This document shows, piece by piece, positions 16,660-25,242 of a stretch of DNA of 36,506 nucleotides (position 1 is the stretch's first letter; every line of letters starts with the position of its first letter). Under the pieces are notes generated by a model that worked only from the letters and a program-made list of their open reading frames with translations, searched no databases and was not told the DNA's origin. The DNA is from Candidatus Peregrinibacteria bacterium (GTDB lineage Bacteria; Patescibacteriota; Gracilibacteria; UBA1369; JABINC01), in assembly GCA_018697675.1 (NCBI GenBank), contig JABINC010000020.1, positions 1 to 36,506 on the forward strand, read 5' to 3'. A program made the position numbers and the translations under genes.

Positions 16660-17085
16660 ATGGCAACACAACAAAGAAGCAGAATGGCTGATGTGACAGC
16701 GTTTCGTCAAGGAGCTTCAGCAAGAAGTGCTGATAGAAAAGCTGCACAAGAAGCAAGCTCAATAAATGATGTGAGTTTCGACGAATTACAAGATTGGCTA
16801 GTAGAAGCACTTGACACAACCCGCGAGGCAATAACAGAGGCAATAGGTAGATTCATCAGCTCAAGAAAAATAGCCAAGCCAGCTAATCTCGAAGATAGAC
16901 AATGGTGGGGCGAGCTATTAGATGAAGGCTACGCAGAAATACAAACTTCAAAAGTTCATGGTTTACACTACTCTGTAGCAAAAGATACAGATGGCAATAT
17001 CGGTTGGAGCAGACAATTAAGAGAGCTGCCAGCAGGAAGAAGGCCAACCGCGGTTTACAACGACCCTAGAAAAAGCAGTGGTTAG
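16660..17085 (+). CDS. Unknown small protein (141 aa)
   Basis: I do not recognise this protein. It has a polar, basic, Ala/Ser/Gln-rich N terminus that looks disordered (about 1-40), an amphipathic helical middle (FDELQDWLVEALDTTREAIT), and a C-terminal half with the aromatic-rich segments DRQWWGELLDEGYAEI and LHYSVAKDTDGNIGWSRQL. There is no signal peptide or membrane segment. It has its own near-consensus promoter and is a monocistronic unit ending 9 bases before the convergent aspS, so it is probably a real and well-expressed gene restricted to this lineage. Confidence 0.7.
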   Translation: MATQQRSRMADVTAFRQGASARSADRKAAQEASSINDVSFDELQDWLVEALDTTREAITEAIGRFISSRKIAKPANLEDRQWWGELLDEGYAEIQTSKVHGLHYSVAKDTDGNIGWSRQLRELPAGRRPTAVYNDPRKSSG

Positions 17086-17094
17086 AGGCGTATA

Positions 17095-18858
17095 TTACTC
17101 CAAATTCACACACTTCACATTAGCCTCTTCAACTTGGGCGGCTGGCATTTCACTAGGAGCTCCTAACATCAAATCTCTAGCTTTTTGGTCTTTCGGGAAA
17201 GCCATTACTTCGCGGATGTTTGGTTCATCTGCAAACAGCATGACGAGGCGATCAAATCCCCATGCAATTCCTCCATGCGGAGGCGCACCGAATTTGAATG
17301 CTTCTATCATATGACCAAATCTACGCTCAGCATCTTCACCAGTTATTCCAAGTACTTCAAACACTCTTGATTGCACTTCTGGACTATGAATCCGAATACT
17401 TCCACCTGCAACCTCATTTCCATTCAAAACAAAATCATATGCATTTGCACGCACTTTCATAGGTTCATTTTCAAGCAATGGCAAATCCTCTTCAAGTAAA
17501 TTACAGAAAGGATGGTGCATAGCCTGCACAGAACCATCATCCAAAGCTTCAAACATTGGGAAATCAATTACCCAAAGGAATGCGAAGTCATCCTTATCAG
17601 CAAGTTCTAATTTAGAAGCAACTGAACATCGAACAGCCCCCAACGATTCACAAGCCACCTCCCAATTATCAGCAGTAAAAAAGACAAGGTCACCTTCTTC
17701 CAAAGACACAGCTTCAGAAATTCCTTTTATCTCATCTTCAGACAAGAATTTGACGATTCCACCCTTAATTCCTTCTTCTTTAGAATGCATGAAATAAGCG
17801 AGGCCTTTTGCCTTATGTTGCTTAGCCACTTCTGTGAGTGCATCAATGTCTTTTCTAGTAAATGAAGCTCCTCCAGACACTTTCATAGCCTTCACAACGC
17901 CACCATCTTTTATCGCCCCAGAGAATACTGAAAATTCACTCCCAGAAACAATTTCTGACACATCCGCGAATTCTAAATCATATCTAATATCCGGTTTATC
18001 CGAACCATACCGGTCCATAGCTTCTTCAAAAGTTAAAATGGGAACTTCCTCCCGAATTTTCTTATGAGGAGCTAGCTCCTTGGTCATACCAATAATCACA
18101 TCTTGATTAATTTTCATAACATCCTCTTTTTCAACAAAACTCATCTCCATATCAAGCTGAGTGAATTCAGGCTGACGATCTCCTCTTTGATCCTCATCTC
18201 GGAAACAACGAGCGATCTGAAAATACCTATCAAAACTCGCAACCATGAGAAGTTGCTTAAGCTGCTGCGGAGACTGCGGAAGTACATAAAAATTCCCAGG
18301 ATAAATCCTAGATGGCACCAAATATTCACGACTACCTTCTGGCGTTCCTTTGATCATAATTGGAGTTTCAACCTCGATAAAATCATTATCACAAAAGAAA
18401 TCCCGAGTATACTTCAACATCTTATGCCGAAGAATAATATTTTCCCTCATCCTATCTCGACGTAAATCCAAATATCTGTACTTCATGCGAAGCTCTTCAC
18501 CGACTTCTTTATCTTGATCCACCTCAAATGGCAGCACCTGACAAGTATTCAACACCTCAACTTCCTTCACAAGCACCTCGATTTCCCCAGTATCAATATT
18601 TTTATTAACAATCCCTTCAGGCCGTTTTCTAACAACCCCACTAATTTTGATAACATACTCACTTTTCAACATTTCTCCCACTCTATGAACTTCTCCTTCA
18701 TCCGGTGAAAACACAACCTGAGTAAATCCATATCTATCGCGGAGATCCACAAAAATAAGCCCTCCATGATCCCTCCTACGATAAACCCAACCCGAAAGAG
18801 TAACTTCCTTGCCTTCATCGGCCACCGTAAGCTCATTACAATTATGCGTTCTATACAT
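17095..18858 (-). CDS. aspS: Aspartyl-tRNA synthetase (bacterial type, likely non-discriminating)
   Basis: The chain has the N-terminal OB anticodon-binding domain (GWVYRRRDHGGLIFVDLRDR), the class II catalytic core with motif 2 FRDEDQRGDRQPEFTQLD (about 217-234) and motif 3 GGIAWGFDRLVML (about 530), and the bacterial GAD insertion. Its 587 residues are the usual length. It charges tRNA with Asp. His31 in the RRDHGG segment and Gly82 in RPEG are the residues linked to non-discriminating AspRS, in contrast to the Leu of E. coli (RRDLG). The enzyme may therefore also form Asp-tRNA(Asn), which needs the GatCAB amidotransferase, not seen here. It is transcribed alone. Confidence 0.97.
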   Translation of the reverse strand: MYRTHNCNELTVADEGKEVTLSGWVYRRRDHGGLIFVDLRDRYGFTQVVFSPDEGEVHRVGEMLKSEYVIKISGVVRKRPEGIVNKNIDTGEIEVLVKEVEVLNTCQVLPFEVDQDKEVGEELRMKYRYLDLRRDRMRENIILRHKMLKYTRDFFCDNDFIEVETPIMIKGTPEGSREYLVPSRIYPGNFYVLPQSPQQLKQLLMVASFDRYFQIARCFRDEDQRGDRQPEFTQLDMEMSFVEKEDVMKINQDVIIGMTKELAPHKKIREEVPILTFEEAMDRYGSDKPDIRYDLEFADVSEIVSGSEFSVFSGAIKDGGVVKAMKVSGGASFTRKDIDALTEVAKQHKAKGLAYFMHSKEEGIKGGIVKFLSEDEIKGISEAVSLEEGDLVFFTADNWEVACESLGAVRCSVASKLELADKDDFAFLWVIDFPMFEALDDGSVQAMHHPFCNLLEEDLPLLENEPMKVRANAYDFVLNGNEVAGGSIRIHSPEVQSRVFEVLGITGEDAERRFGHMIEAFKFGAPPHGGIAWGFDRLVMLFADEPNIREVMAFPKDQKARDLMLGAPSEMPAAQVEEANVKCVNLE

Positions 18859-18976
18859 TTTTTTAAAATTTTTAACAAAAATACAATCAAGAGAGATTTT
18901 ATAGATTTAAGGAAGGGTTTACAATATGGAGTTACCTTTTCCCCTCAAAAACAAGACAGCTTAACGAGGCCCCGTA

Positions 18977-19005
18977 TTTACAAAATAATTGAAAATTGGT
19001 ATAAT
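18977..19005 (+). promoter_or_regulatory. Promoter of the 150-aa gene
   Basis: TTTACA (18977-18982, 5/6) and a perfect TATAAT (19000-19005) are 17 bp apart, ahead of the ATG at 19038. Confidence 0.75.
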
Positions 19006-19037
19006 TATAGGATTTAAAATGTTTAACAAAAATAAAA

Positions 19038-19490
19038 ATGAGAAAAGGACCAGAACGTGCAAATTCAGATAAAACAAAAAATGAATCTGAAAAAGAAGGG
19101 GGCGGAATTGAAAAAATACTAAAAGATGAAATAATAGGGGCCACAGGAAGAACAGCGCAACAATACATGCAAGATCCTGAATCTGTAGACAGAAAATTCA
19201 TAATGCATGAAGTGTCGTATATTGCGGCAAGAATGTTGCAACAATATCTACGACAACCTACGGCGTATGACACATCCTCAACAAGTAATGTCAGCGTAGG
19301 ACCGGCAATAAGAAATATTGCTGGAATTGCTGAAACAAATCCAACCGAAGCAGAAGAAATGTTAAAAACCTTAATCTCTAAAAATAAACAGGTGAAAGAA
19401 CTTTTTACAAATGCCATGGAGAATTCTTCAGAGGAAGAAGAAAGACAAAGCCAACTATCTGATTTAGAGGATCAATTAGAGCAGTTGTAA
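19038..19490 (+). CDS. Unknown soluble helical protein (150 aa)
   Basis: I do not recognise this protein. It is hydrophilic, with a charged Lys/Glu-rich start, a central helical part (about 55-80, MHEVSYIAARMLQQYLRQ) and an acidic, Gln-rich C-terminal coiled coil (EEEERQSQLSDLEDQLEQL). There is no signal peptide, membrane segment or cysteine. It has a good promoter of its own and ends 4 bases before the convergent 385-aa gene, an arrangement also used by the 141-aa gene and aspS. Confidence 0.68.
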   Translation: MRKGPERANSDKTKNESEKEGGGIEKILKDEIIGATGRTAQQYMQDPESVDRKFIMHEVSYIAARMLQQYLRQPTAYDTSSTSNVSVGPAIRNIAGIAETNPTEAEEMLKTLISKNKQVKELFTNAMENSSEEEERQSQLSDLEDQLEQL

Positions 19491-19494
19491 TGAC

Positions 19495-20652
19495 TTAACC
19501 TACCGTCTTGACCAATTGACAACCATAATTAGCCAAACACTTATCAATGTAGGCAATATTCTCTTCCAAGCTCTCCCTAACATCTATGCTAATCAATACA
19601 TCGGTTTTTTCAATCACACCCGAATCGTCCCGCTCTTTTTTGCGTTTATTTTCATCAAACAAACGTATATTAACTTCCCATCCACTCATCATCATAATAC
19701 TGTCAATACGTTGAGAGAGCCCACTCAATCGAGCGGCTACATCTTGCACGGTAACACCTGCTTCATAAAACCTTCTAAAATGTTCAGGATGAACCATGAA
19801 GCTCATCCCAATCTTTTTCCCTTCTGCGCATAAACCATCAAACAAAGTTTCCAACTCATCTCGAATGCCTTTAAGAGGTTCTGAATCAGCTATTACACGC
19901 TCCACTAATTCTCTACCATCACTCAGATCTAAACCATCCAACATGTCAGATCTGCCCAATCTCGATGAAGAAAGAAGCAACATTCCCCAATCATTATAAC
20001 AAGCCCTCTCCCCATCTCTCATTTGTAAATTACGCTCACTTTTAATATCAATAGCATCAGCAAAAATTATCGATCGTAATAAAAATTCTGAATCATCACC
20101 AAAAACCTGACGATCAAGCAAGTCATCAATAACCCAATCATAACCTAATGCAAGAAGCGCTCTAGTGGTAGCGCCATGGGATTCAACCGCATCATCAACC
20201 CCAGGAAAAGGGGACATCTCAGGGTTCTGAGGCAGAAGACTTTTTCTAGCAGCAATTTGCCTTGGTAAAATATTTTTCAAAGCAAGAGCATGTCTATCAT
20301 GCAATAACTTGTCCATCAAGTCTCTAGTCCACAAAACAACTCTATCTCTCCAATTCAAGGAGGTCGGTGTTTCAGCCAAATATCTTAGAAGATGAGGGTG
20401 TCGTTGTAACGCTTCAAGAAGAGTAGAGATTCCATCAAGCTGTAATTTATCAGTCTCTCTAATTAGATCGCCAAAATTACGATTTTGATTAGCATCATTC
20501 ACCAAACGAGATACTTCCAATTTATTCTCAATCGACAATCCATCAGGCCAATCTACAAAATCATCCAACTCAGCCATTCTTCGCATTTCCTCCGGAGTTA
20601 CGTCGGATTCTTCCCAAGGGGCTTCACCTGCCTGTAAAGTTTCATCAGTCAT
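19495..20652 (-). CDS. Unknown helical protein downstream of dnaE (385 aa)
   Basis: I do not recognise this protein. It is acidic and soluble, with an Asp/Glu-rich N terminus and mainly helical content, reminiscent of a helical-repeat solenoid. Segments such as HRHALALKNILPRQIA-like (DRHALALKNILPRQIAA) and LSQRIDSIMMMSGWEVNIRL are notable. The C-terminal part (about 335-385, TDVLISIDVRESLEENIAYI) looks alpha/beta. No catalytic motif is seen. It lies 69 bases downstream of dnaE on the same strand and has its own promoter in that gap, so a functional tie to replication is possible but not shown. Confidence 0.68.
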   Translation of the reverse strand: MTDETLQAGEAPWEESDVTPEEMRRMAELDDFVDWPDGLSIENKLEVSRLVNDANQNRNFGDLIRETDKLQLDGISTLLEALQRHPHLLRYLAETPTSLNWRDRVVLWTRDLMDKLLHDRHALALKNILPRQIAARKSLLPQNPEMSPFPGVDDAVESHGATTRALLALGYDWVIDDLLDRQVFGDDSEFLLRSIIFADAIDIKSERNLQMRDGERACYNDWGMLLLSSSRLGRSDMLDGLDLSDGRELVERVIADSEPLKGIRDELETLFDGLCAEGKKIGMSFMVHPEHFRRFYEAGVTVQDVAARLSGLSQRIDSIMMMSGWEVNIRLFDENKRKKERDDSGVIEKTDVLISIDVRESLEENIAYIDKCLANYGCQLVKTVG

Positions 20653-20676
20653 TAAATATAAATTAAAAGAGTCTAC

Positions 20677-20705
20677 AGTTTAGATCAACTAAGAATTTTT
20701 GACAA
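20677..20705 (-). promoter_or_regulatory. Promoter of the 385-aa gene
   Basis: On the minus strand TTGTCA (20700-20705, 5/6) and TAAACT (20677-20682, 4/6) are 17 bp apart, between dnaE and the start at 20652. Confidence 0.55.
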
Positions 20706-20721
20706 GACCGAAACTCATGTG

Positions 20722-23700
20722 CTAACCCAGCAACCCCTTAATCTTCCCCTTCAACTCATCGTCTACATGGACTCCAAATGGGACTTTGATGATATCGGTC
20801 TTTTTGTGGGATTTTGGAATTGGGAGTTTGATTTCAACGGGCATGTCGCCTTTATGTTCTTTGAGCATAGCTTTCAAATCCTCTAAAATTTCCATCTTTG
20901 TACCTTTGGGGATTTCAATTGTGTAGGCTTTTATCTGTACATTTTCAGCTGCAACTTCTTCATCCTCATTCCCGGTTTCGACCTTCTTTTCCTTACTTTC
21001 TTCCTCAATAGGATCAGTAAATCTGACCTTGTCGTCGGCATTATAAAACCCCTGTTTCTTGGCAGCTTCAATCATTTTTTCAAGACTGATTTCCTTGCCA
21101 CTTTGGGCAATAAATTGGAATTTACCACGGTGCTCAAGCTTACCTTCGAATACGACAACTTTATCTTCTTCAACAATTTTTGAAAGATCTCCGTATGCTC
21201 CAGGAAACACCACGACCTCAAATCTACTGGTTGGATCTTCCAGTTTCACATACATCATGTATCGACCTGCTTTTGTCATGATTTTTCGAACATCGGTCAC
21301 AAGTCCGCCCACTTTGAAAAATTTACCTCTGAGTTTCATGTTGAATTTTTCGCCCAAAGTAACTTTTTTGCCAAAATATTTTTTGAGTCCATCGAGTGGA
21401 TGACGAGTTACATAAAGCCCCATGTATTCTTTTTCATATTTCAGTTTATCGAACTCACTGGCCGGTTCGACTTTTTTCAAATGAAAAGTCGGCTCCCATC
21501 CTGTATCAGCCGTCATCAATCCAAAAATATCAGTCTGCCCAGAGTCAGCTTGTTCCTCAACAGTCTTTGAGAATTTAGAAATTTCTTCAATAGTAGCAAC
21601 AATAGAATTTACCTCTCCAAAATCAATAAGCGCTCCTGCATAAGCTAGAGCTTCTAGTGATTTTTTATTTAATAATTTAGAAGGAACTCTTCTGGCAAAA
21701 TCCTCGATATCTTTAAAAGGCTCCTCTCCACGGACCTCAATAAATTCTCTAGCAGAAGCCTCTCCAAGCCCCTTGATCGCAGTCAAACCAAAACTAATTG
21801 TCTTCTCGTCAATAACGGTAAAATGCGCCAGCGAAGTATTAATATTTGGCGGCAACACCTTGATTCCCATGGCCTCACATTCATTGATTCCAATTACAAC
21901 TTTATCGGTATTATCAGGATCAGAACTGAGCAATGCAGCCATAAATTCAGCAGGGTAGTGGGCCTTCAAATAAGCTGTCTGATACGCAATCCATGAGTAA
22001 CAGGCCGCGTGAGATTTATTAAAACCATAACCCGCAAATGGCTCGATCACTTTTTCAAAAACATCATTTGCAAATCGCTCATCATGACCTTTCTTCATCG
22101 CACCCTCTGTAAATTGTTGCCTCATTTTCTTAACTATCGAACTTCTTTTCTTTCCAATACCTTTCAAAAGAATGTATGCGTCGCCAAGAGACATACCTGA
22201 GAAGCTCTGAGCCAACTGCATTATCTGTTCCTGGTACACGGCGACCCCATGCGTTTTCTTCAAAATAGGCTTCAAAGAATCATGTACATATTTAACAGAT
22301 GTCGGATCATGCTTCCCTTTAATAAACTGCGGGATATACTCCATAGGACCTGGCCGATAAAGCGAATTCATCGCAATCAAATCATCAATTTCTGTAGGCA
22401 CAAGTTCTTTCAAATACCTCTTCATCCCTGCGGACTCAAACTGGAAAATTCCGGTAGTTTTACCTTCCGCCATCAATTTATACGCTTTCGCATCATCAAT
22501 CGGAATATTTTCGAGATCGATTTCATCTCCCCTGGTGCGTTTAATAATTTCAACTGTAGTTTTCAAAATTGTAAGATTCCGAAGTCCAAGAAAGTCCATC
22601 TTCAGAAGCCCAATATCAGAAACAGCATTCATCTCATATTGAGTAATAACCCCTTCTTTATCACCCGTTGCACGTTGCAATGGAGCATAATTCGTAATTG
22701 GTTTATCTGAAATCACAACAGCACATGCATGCGTCGACATATGACGCACAGACCCCTCAAATTTTAAGGCAATATCAAGTATTTTTTTACTGTCCAGATT
22801 TTCTTTATACTCTTTCGACATCTCCGGATCATTATCTATGGATTCCTGTAATGGACGGTGCTTCCCAAGCACCGGCGCAGGAATTTTCTTAGACAATTTA
22901 TCTACATCTGCATAGCTGTATCCAAGCACGCGCCCCGCATCTCGAACCGCTGCTTTTGGCGCTAAAGTTCCAAAAGTAATGATCTGCGCTACATGATCTT
23001 CGCCATATTTTCCAACCACATATTCCAAAATCTCATCTCTTCTATTATCAGCAAAATCAATATCAATATCAGGCATAGCAGCCCTCTCTGGATTCAAAAA
23101 CCTCTCAAAAAGAAGCCCATAAGTAAGAGGCTCTATAGTTGTAATTCCAAGAGAATAAGAAATGATCGAGCCGGCTGCAGAACCACGCCCGGGCCCCACA
23201 GGTATGTCCCTTCTTCTAGCCTCTTGCACGAAATCATTAACAATCAAAAAATAGGTTGCAAATCCCATTTTCTTAAGTACTTCCAATTCATATTTAAGCC
23301 TTTCTTTAGCCTTTTTTATCTGTTCTGCAGAATATTTATCCTTTGGGTATTTCTCTTTCAAACCTTTTTCGCAAAGTTTTTTCAAATAATCATCTGGACT
23401 CTCTCCACCGGGAGTCCCAAAGGTTGGCAAATGATTCTTTCCAAAGGTCAGCTTCACATTACATTTCTCAGCCACTTCCAAAGTATTAGAAATTGCTTCA
23501 GGAATATCTTTAAATGCCTTTTTCATATAATCAGAACTGGTAATTGAAAAATTTCCATCATACTTAATTCGCCCCTCATCCTCGACAGTCTTATGCGACC
23601 CAATACAGATAAATGCATCATGTGCAATAGACTCATCCATAGTCGGATACCTACAAGAATTCGTAGCTACAATTTTCGCACCAGTTTCCTCTGCCAATTT

Positions 23701-24267
23701 AAGAATATTTTCCTTGATAACAGAATAATTCGAAACCTCAGGCCGATGCTGCAATTCAAGATAAAAATCCTCTTTCCCAAAAATTCCCTGGTATCTCTCA
23801 ACTGCCGCCTTGGCCCCTTCATAATCATGATTTAGAATTTTCACCGCAACTTCTCCCCACATATCCCCAGACAAAGCCAGAAGCCCCTCAGAATGCTCTA
23901 CAAGCAATTCATCATCGATCCGTGGACGATAATAAAAACCCTCCAAATGCCCCTTGCTCGCCAATTTCATCAAATTCTCATAACCTTTATTATCCTTCGC
24001 CAAAATCACCATCCTATATCTCTTATTATCCGGACTTTTATCAGTACGTCCCTTACTCGCAATATATGCATCCATCCCAATTATCGGCTTAATTCCCGCT
24101 TTTTCCATCTTCTGATAAAACTCCACAGCCCCATAAAGACCACCATGATCCGTGATAGCACAAGCTGGCATCTCATATTTTTTACACATCGCCGCATAAT
24201 CCTTTGGCTTCGCCAAAGCATCCAAAAAAGAATAATGTGTATGCGCATGTAGATGTACAAAACTCAT
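20722..24267 (-). CDS. dnaE: DNA polymerase III alpha subunit (replicative polymerase)
   Basis: The N-terminal PHP domain shows HLHAHTHYSFLDAL and ITDHGGLYG. The polymerase core has the catalytic aspartates in PDIDIDFADNRRDE near residue 400 and the third in LKMDFLGLRNLT. A GPGRGSAAGS motif, helix-hairpin-helix segments and a C-terminal OB-fold (about 980-1060) complete the DnaE1-type layout, and 1181 residues is the normal length. In the PHP domain the family segment NDxHY reads NSCRY. A charged spacer near 1085-1110 precedes a C-terminal tail. It synthesises both leading and lagging strands within the holoenzyme. The upstream neighbour on the same strand is the DUF5665-type gene, about 100 bases away. 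Confidence 0.98.
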   Translation of the reverse strand: MSFVHLHAHTHYSFLDALAKPKDYAAMCKKYEMPACAITDHGGLYGAVEFYQKMEKAGIKPIIGMDAYIASKGRTDKSPDNKRYRMVILAKDNKGYENLMKLASKGHLEGFYYRPRIDDELLVEHSEGLLALSGDMWGEVAVKILNHDYEGAKAAVERYQGIFGKEDFYLELQHRPEVSNYSVIKENILKLAEETGAKIVATNSCRYPTMDESIAHDAFICIGSHKTVEDEGRIKYDGNFSITSSDYMKKAFKDIPEAISNTLEVAEKCNVKLTFGKNHLPTFGTPGGESPDDYLKKLCEKGLKEKYPKDKYSAEQIKKAKERLKYELEVLKKMGFATYFLIVNDFVQEARRRDIPVGPGRGSAAGSIISYSLGITTIEPLTYGLLFERFLNPERAAMPDIDIDFADNRRDEILEYVVGKYGEDHVAQIITFGTLAPKAAVRDAGRVLGYSYADVDKLSKKIPAPVLGKHRPLQESIDNDPEMSKEYKENLDSKKILDIALKFEGSVRHMSTHACAVVISDKPITNYAPLQRATGDKEGVITQYEMNAVSDIGLLKMDFLGLRNLTILKTTVEIIKRTRGDEIDLENIPIDDAKAYKLMAEGKTTGIFQFESAGMKRYLKELVPTEIDDLIAMNSLYRPGPMEYIPQFIKGKHDPTSVKYVHDSLKPILKKTHGVAVYQEQIMQLAQSFSGMSLGDAYILLKGIGKKRSSIVKKMRQQFTEGAMKKGHDERFANDVFEKVIEPFAGYGFNKSHAACYSWIAYQTAYLKAHYPAEFMAALLSSDPDNTDKVVIGINECEAMGIKVLPPNINTSLAHFTVIDEKTISFGLTAIKGLGEASAREFIEVRGEEPFKDIEDFARRVPSKLLNKKSLEALAYAGALIDFGEVNSIVATIEEISKFSKTVEEQADSGQTDIFGLMTADTGWEPTFHLKKVEPASEFDKLKYEKEYMGLYVTRHPLDGLKKYFGKKVTLGEKFNMKLRGKFFKVGGLVTDVRKIMTKAGRYMMYVKLEDPTSRFEVVVFPGAYGDLSKIVEEDKVVVFEGKLEHRGKFQFIAQSGKEISLEKMIEAAKKQGFYNADDKVRFTDPIEEESKEKKVETGNEDEEVAAENVQIKAYTIEIPKGTKMEILEDLKAMLKEHKGDMPVEIKLPIPKSHKKTDIIKVPFGVHVDDELKGKIKGLLG

Positions 24268-24364
24268 AGAGAGAGGGAGTTTTAACTAACAAAAAAGCCC
24301 CAATACTATACACACTCACAGTCACCTCTAAAAGCAAAAATTATCTCTGAAACACCTTCATAAA

Positions 24365-24715
24365 TTACCCTGGCATATTTCCACCGCCACCATTCAATCC
24401 ATTCTGAGTCTGCTCAATCAAAAATTGATACAACATAACAAAGAATTCTCCAATATATGGAATATCAGCAAGTAGTTTTGAGACTACCAAACCGGCAAGT
24501 GTCAAAACAAGCGAAACCCCGAGTATAAGCCCAAGTCCACGTGCTGTTCCCACCAAAAAATTAATAGCAAGAAGCTTCCACGGAGAAGCCATGTAATCCA
24601 TATAATCACGGATTCCAGCACGCTCAATCCGCTTCGCAGCTTTATTCAAAGCCTTCTCAGCTTTTTTTAGATCGCTTTCCACAGTCTTAGAAGATTTTTT
24701 AGCTCCCTTTGGCAT
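24365..24715 (-). CDS. DUF5665-like small membrane protein (116 aa)
   Basis: A basic N terminus with a Lys/Glu helix leads into DYMDYMASPWKLLAINFLVGTARGLGL and a long hydrophobic hairpin (about 50-100), ending in a Gly-rich tail. The segment with NFLVGTARGLG followed by a short loop and ADIPYIGEF matches my memory of the DUF5665 family, found widely in Firmicutes and candidate phyla; its function is unknown. Two membrane passes are likely, with the basic N terminus in the cytoplasm. It has its own promoter. Confidence 0.8.
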   Translation of the reverse strand: MPKGAKKSSKTVESDLKKAEKALNKAAKRIERAGIRDYMDYMASPWKLLAINFLVGTARGLGLILGVSLVLTLAGLVVSKLLADIPYIGEFFVMLYQFLIEQTQNGLNGGGGNMPG

Positions 24716-24750
24716 AATTTAATAACAAATAAAGTATATCTACCAGACAC

Positions 24751-24759
24751 ATTATAACA
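24751..24759 (-). promoter_or_regulatory. Extended -10 promoter of the DUF5665-like gene
   Basis: On the minus strand TGTTATAAT (TG at 24758-24759, TATAAT at 24751-24756) is a consensus extended -10. No good -35 is seen, as is common for this class. Confidence 0.6.
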
Positions 24760-24827
24760 CTCAACTTGAAAAACCCCCAACAAAAAACCTCAAACGAACC
24801 CAACAAAAAAAGCCCCTTTAAATATAA

Positions 24828-24912
24828 TGGTGCCCAGGAAGAGACTCGAACTCTTACGCCGTGAAGCACTGGTTCCTAAGACCAGCGTGTCTACCAATTC
24901 CACCACCTGGGC
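24828..24912 (-). tRNA. tRNA-Leu (anticodon UAG)
   Basis: The minus strand folds as a class II tRNA. The acceptor stem is GCCCAGG/CCTGGGC and the anticodon stem CTGGT/ACCAG encloses the loop CTTAGGA, giving anticodon TAG. There is a long variable arm (about TGCTTCACGGCGT) and a T arm AAGAG-TTCGAGT-CTCTT. The CCA end is encoded (24828-24830). It reads CUA/CUN leucine codons. Confidence 0.97.
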
Positions 24913-25043
24913 AACATGTGAAAGAAACAAAACCTTAAATTTCGAGAACAACCTTAACTATCAAAGGCGAGGAGGATTGTAATAGAATACCCCCCAAAGA
25001 TGCAAGATAATTTTACCTCAACAATTTTATTTCAAAAACGCTC

Positions 25044-25072
25044 TTGACATATCGTCAACATAAGTATATTAT
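25044..25072 (+). promoter_or_regulatory. Distal promoter of the sigma4/HARE gene
   Basis: TTGACA (25044-25049, perfect) and TATTAT (25067-25072, 5/6) are 17 bp apart, about 170 bases before the ATG. Confidence 0.72.
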
Positions 25073-25172
25073 CCCCTCCAATCAGTCAGAAGGGCAGTCA
25101 GGAGACTTCCCGATTTTCCAGTTTTGAAATTACCTTTAAATTACAAAATTGCGCAAAAATCAAATTTCTGGC

Positions 25173-25202
25173 TTGACACAAGTTGTATAGATCAAATATC
25201 TT
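25173..25202 (+). promoter_or_regulatory. Proximal promoter of the sigma4/HARE gene
   Basis: TTGACA (25173-25178, perfect) is followed after 18 bp by TATCTT (25197-25202, 4/6). Its transcript would have a leader of about 35 bases. Confidence 0.55.
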
Positions 25203-25242
25203 GAGACCGACAATAAATACATAAAACATTAATTAAAGCTCT

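Larger units (their letters stand above)
24913..25242 (+). other. Long regulatory region without a gene, ahead of the sigma4/HARE gene
   Basis: About 330 bases hold no ORF I can support. They contain two candidate promoters pointing right (25044-25072 and 25173-25202) and a 12-bp-period direct repeat of CAGTCAG (25083-25089, 25095-25101) just after the first. The leader from the first promoter would be roughly 160 bases long. I saw no convincing riboswitch or attenuator fold. Confidence 0.6.

Noticed and set aside
24800-24830. Terminator after tRNA-Leu (AAAGGGGCTTT plus T-run)
   Set aside because: The stem would be only 4 bp with a 3-base loop, too weak to claim.
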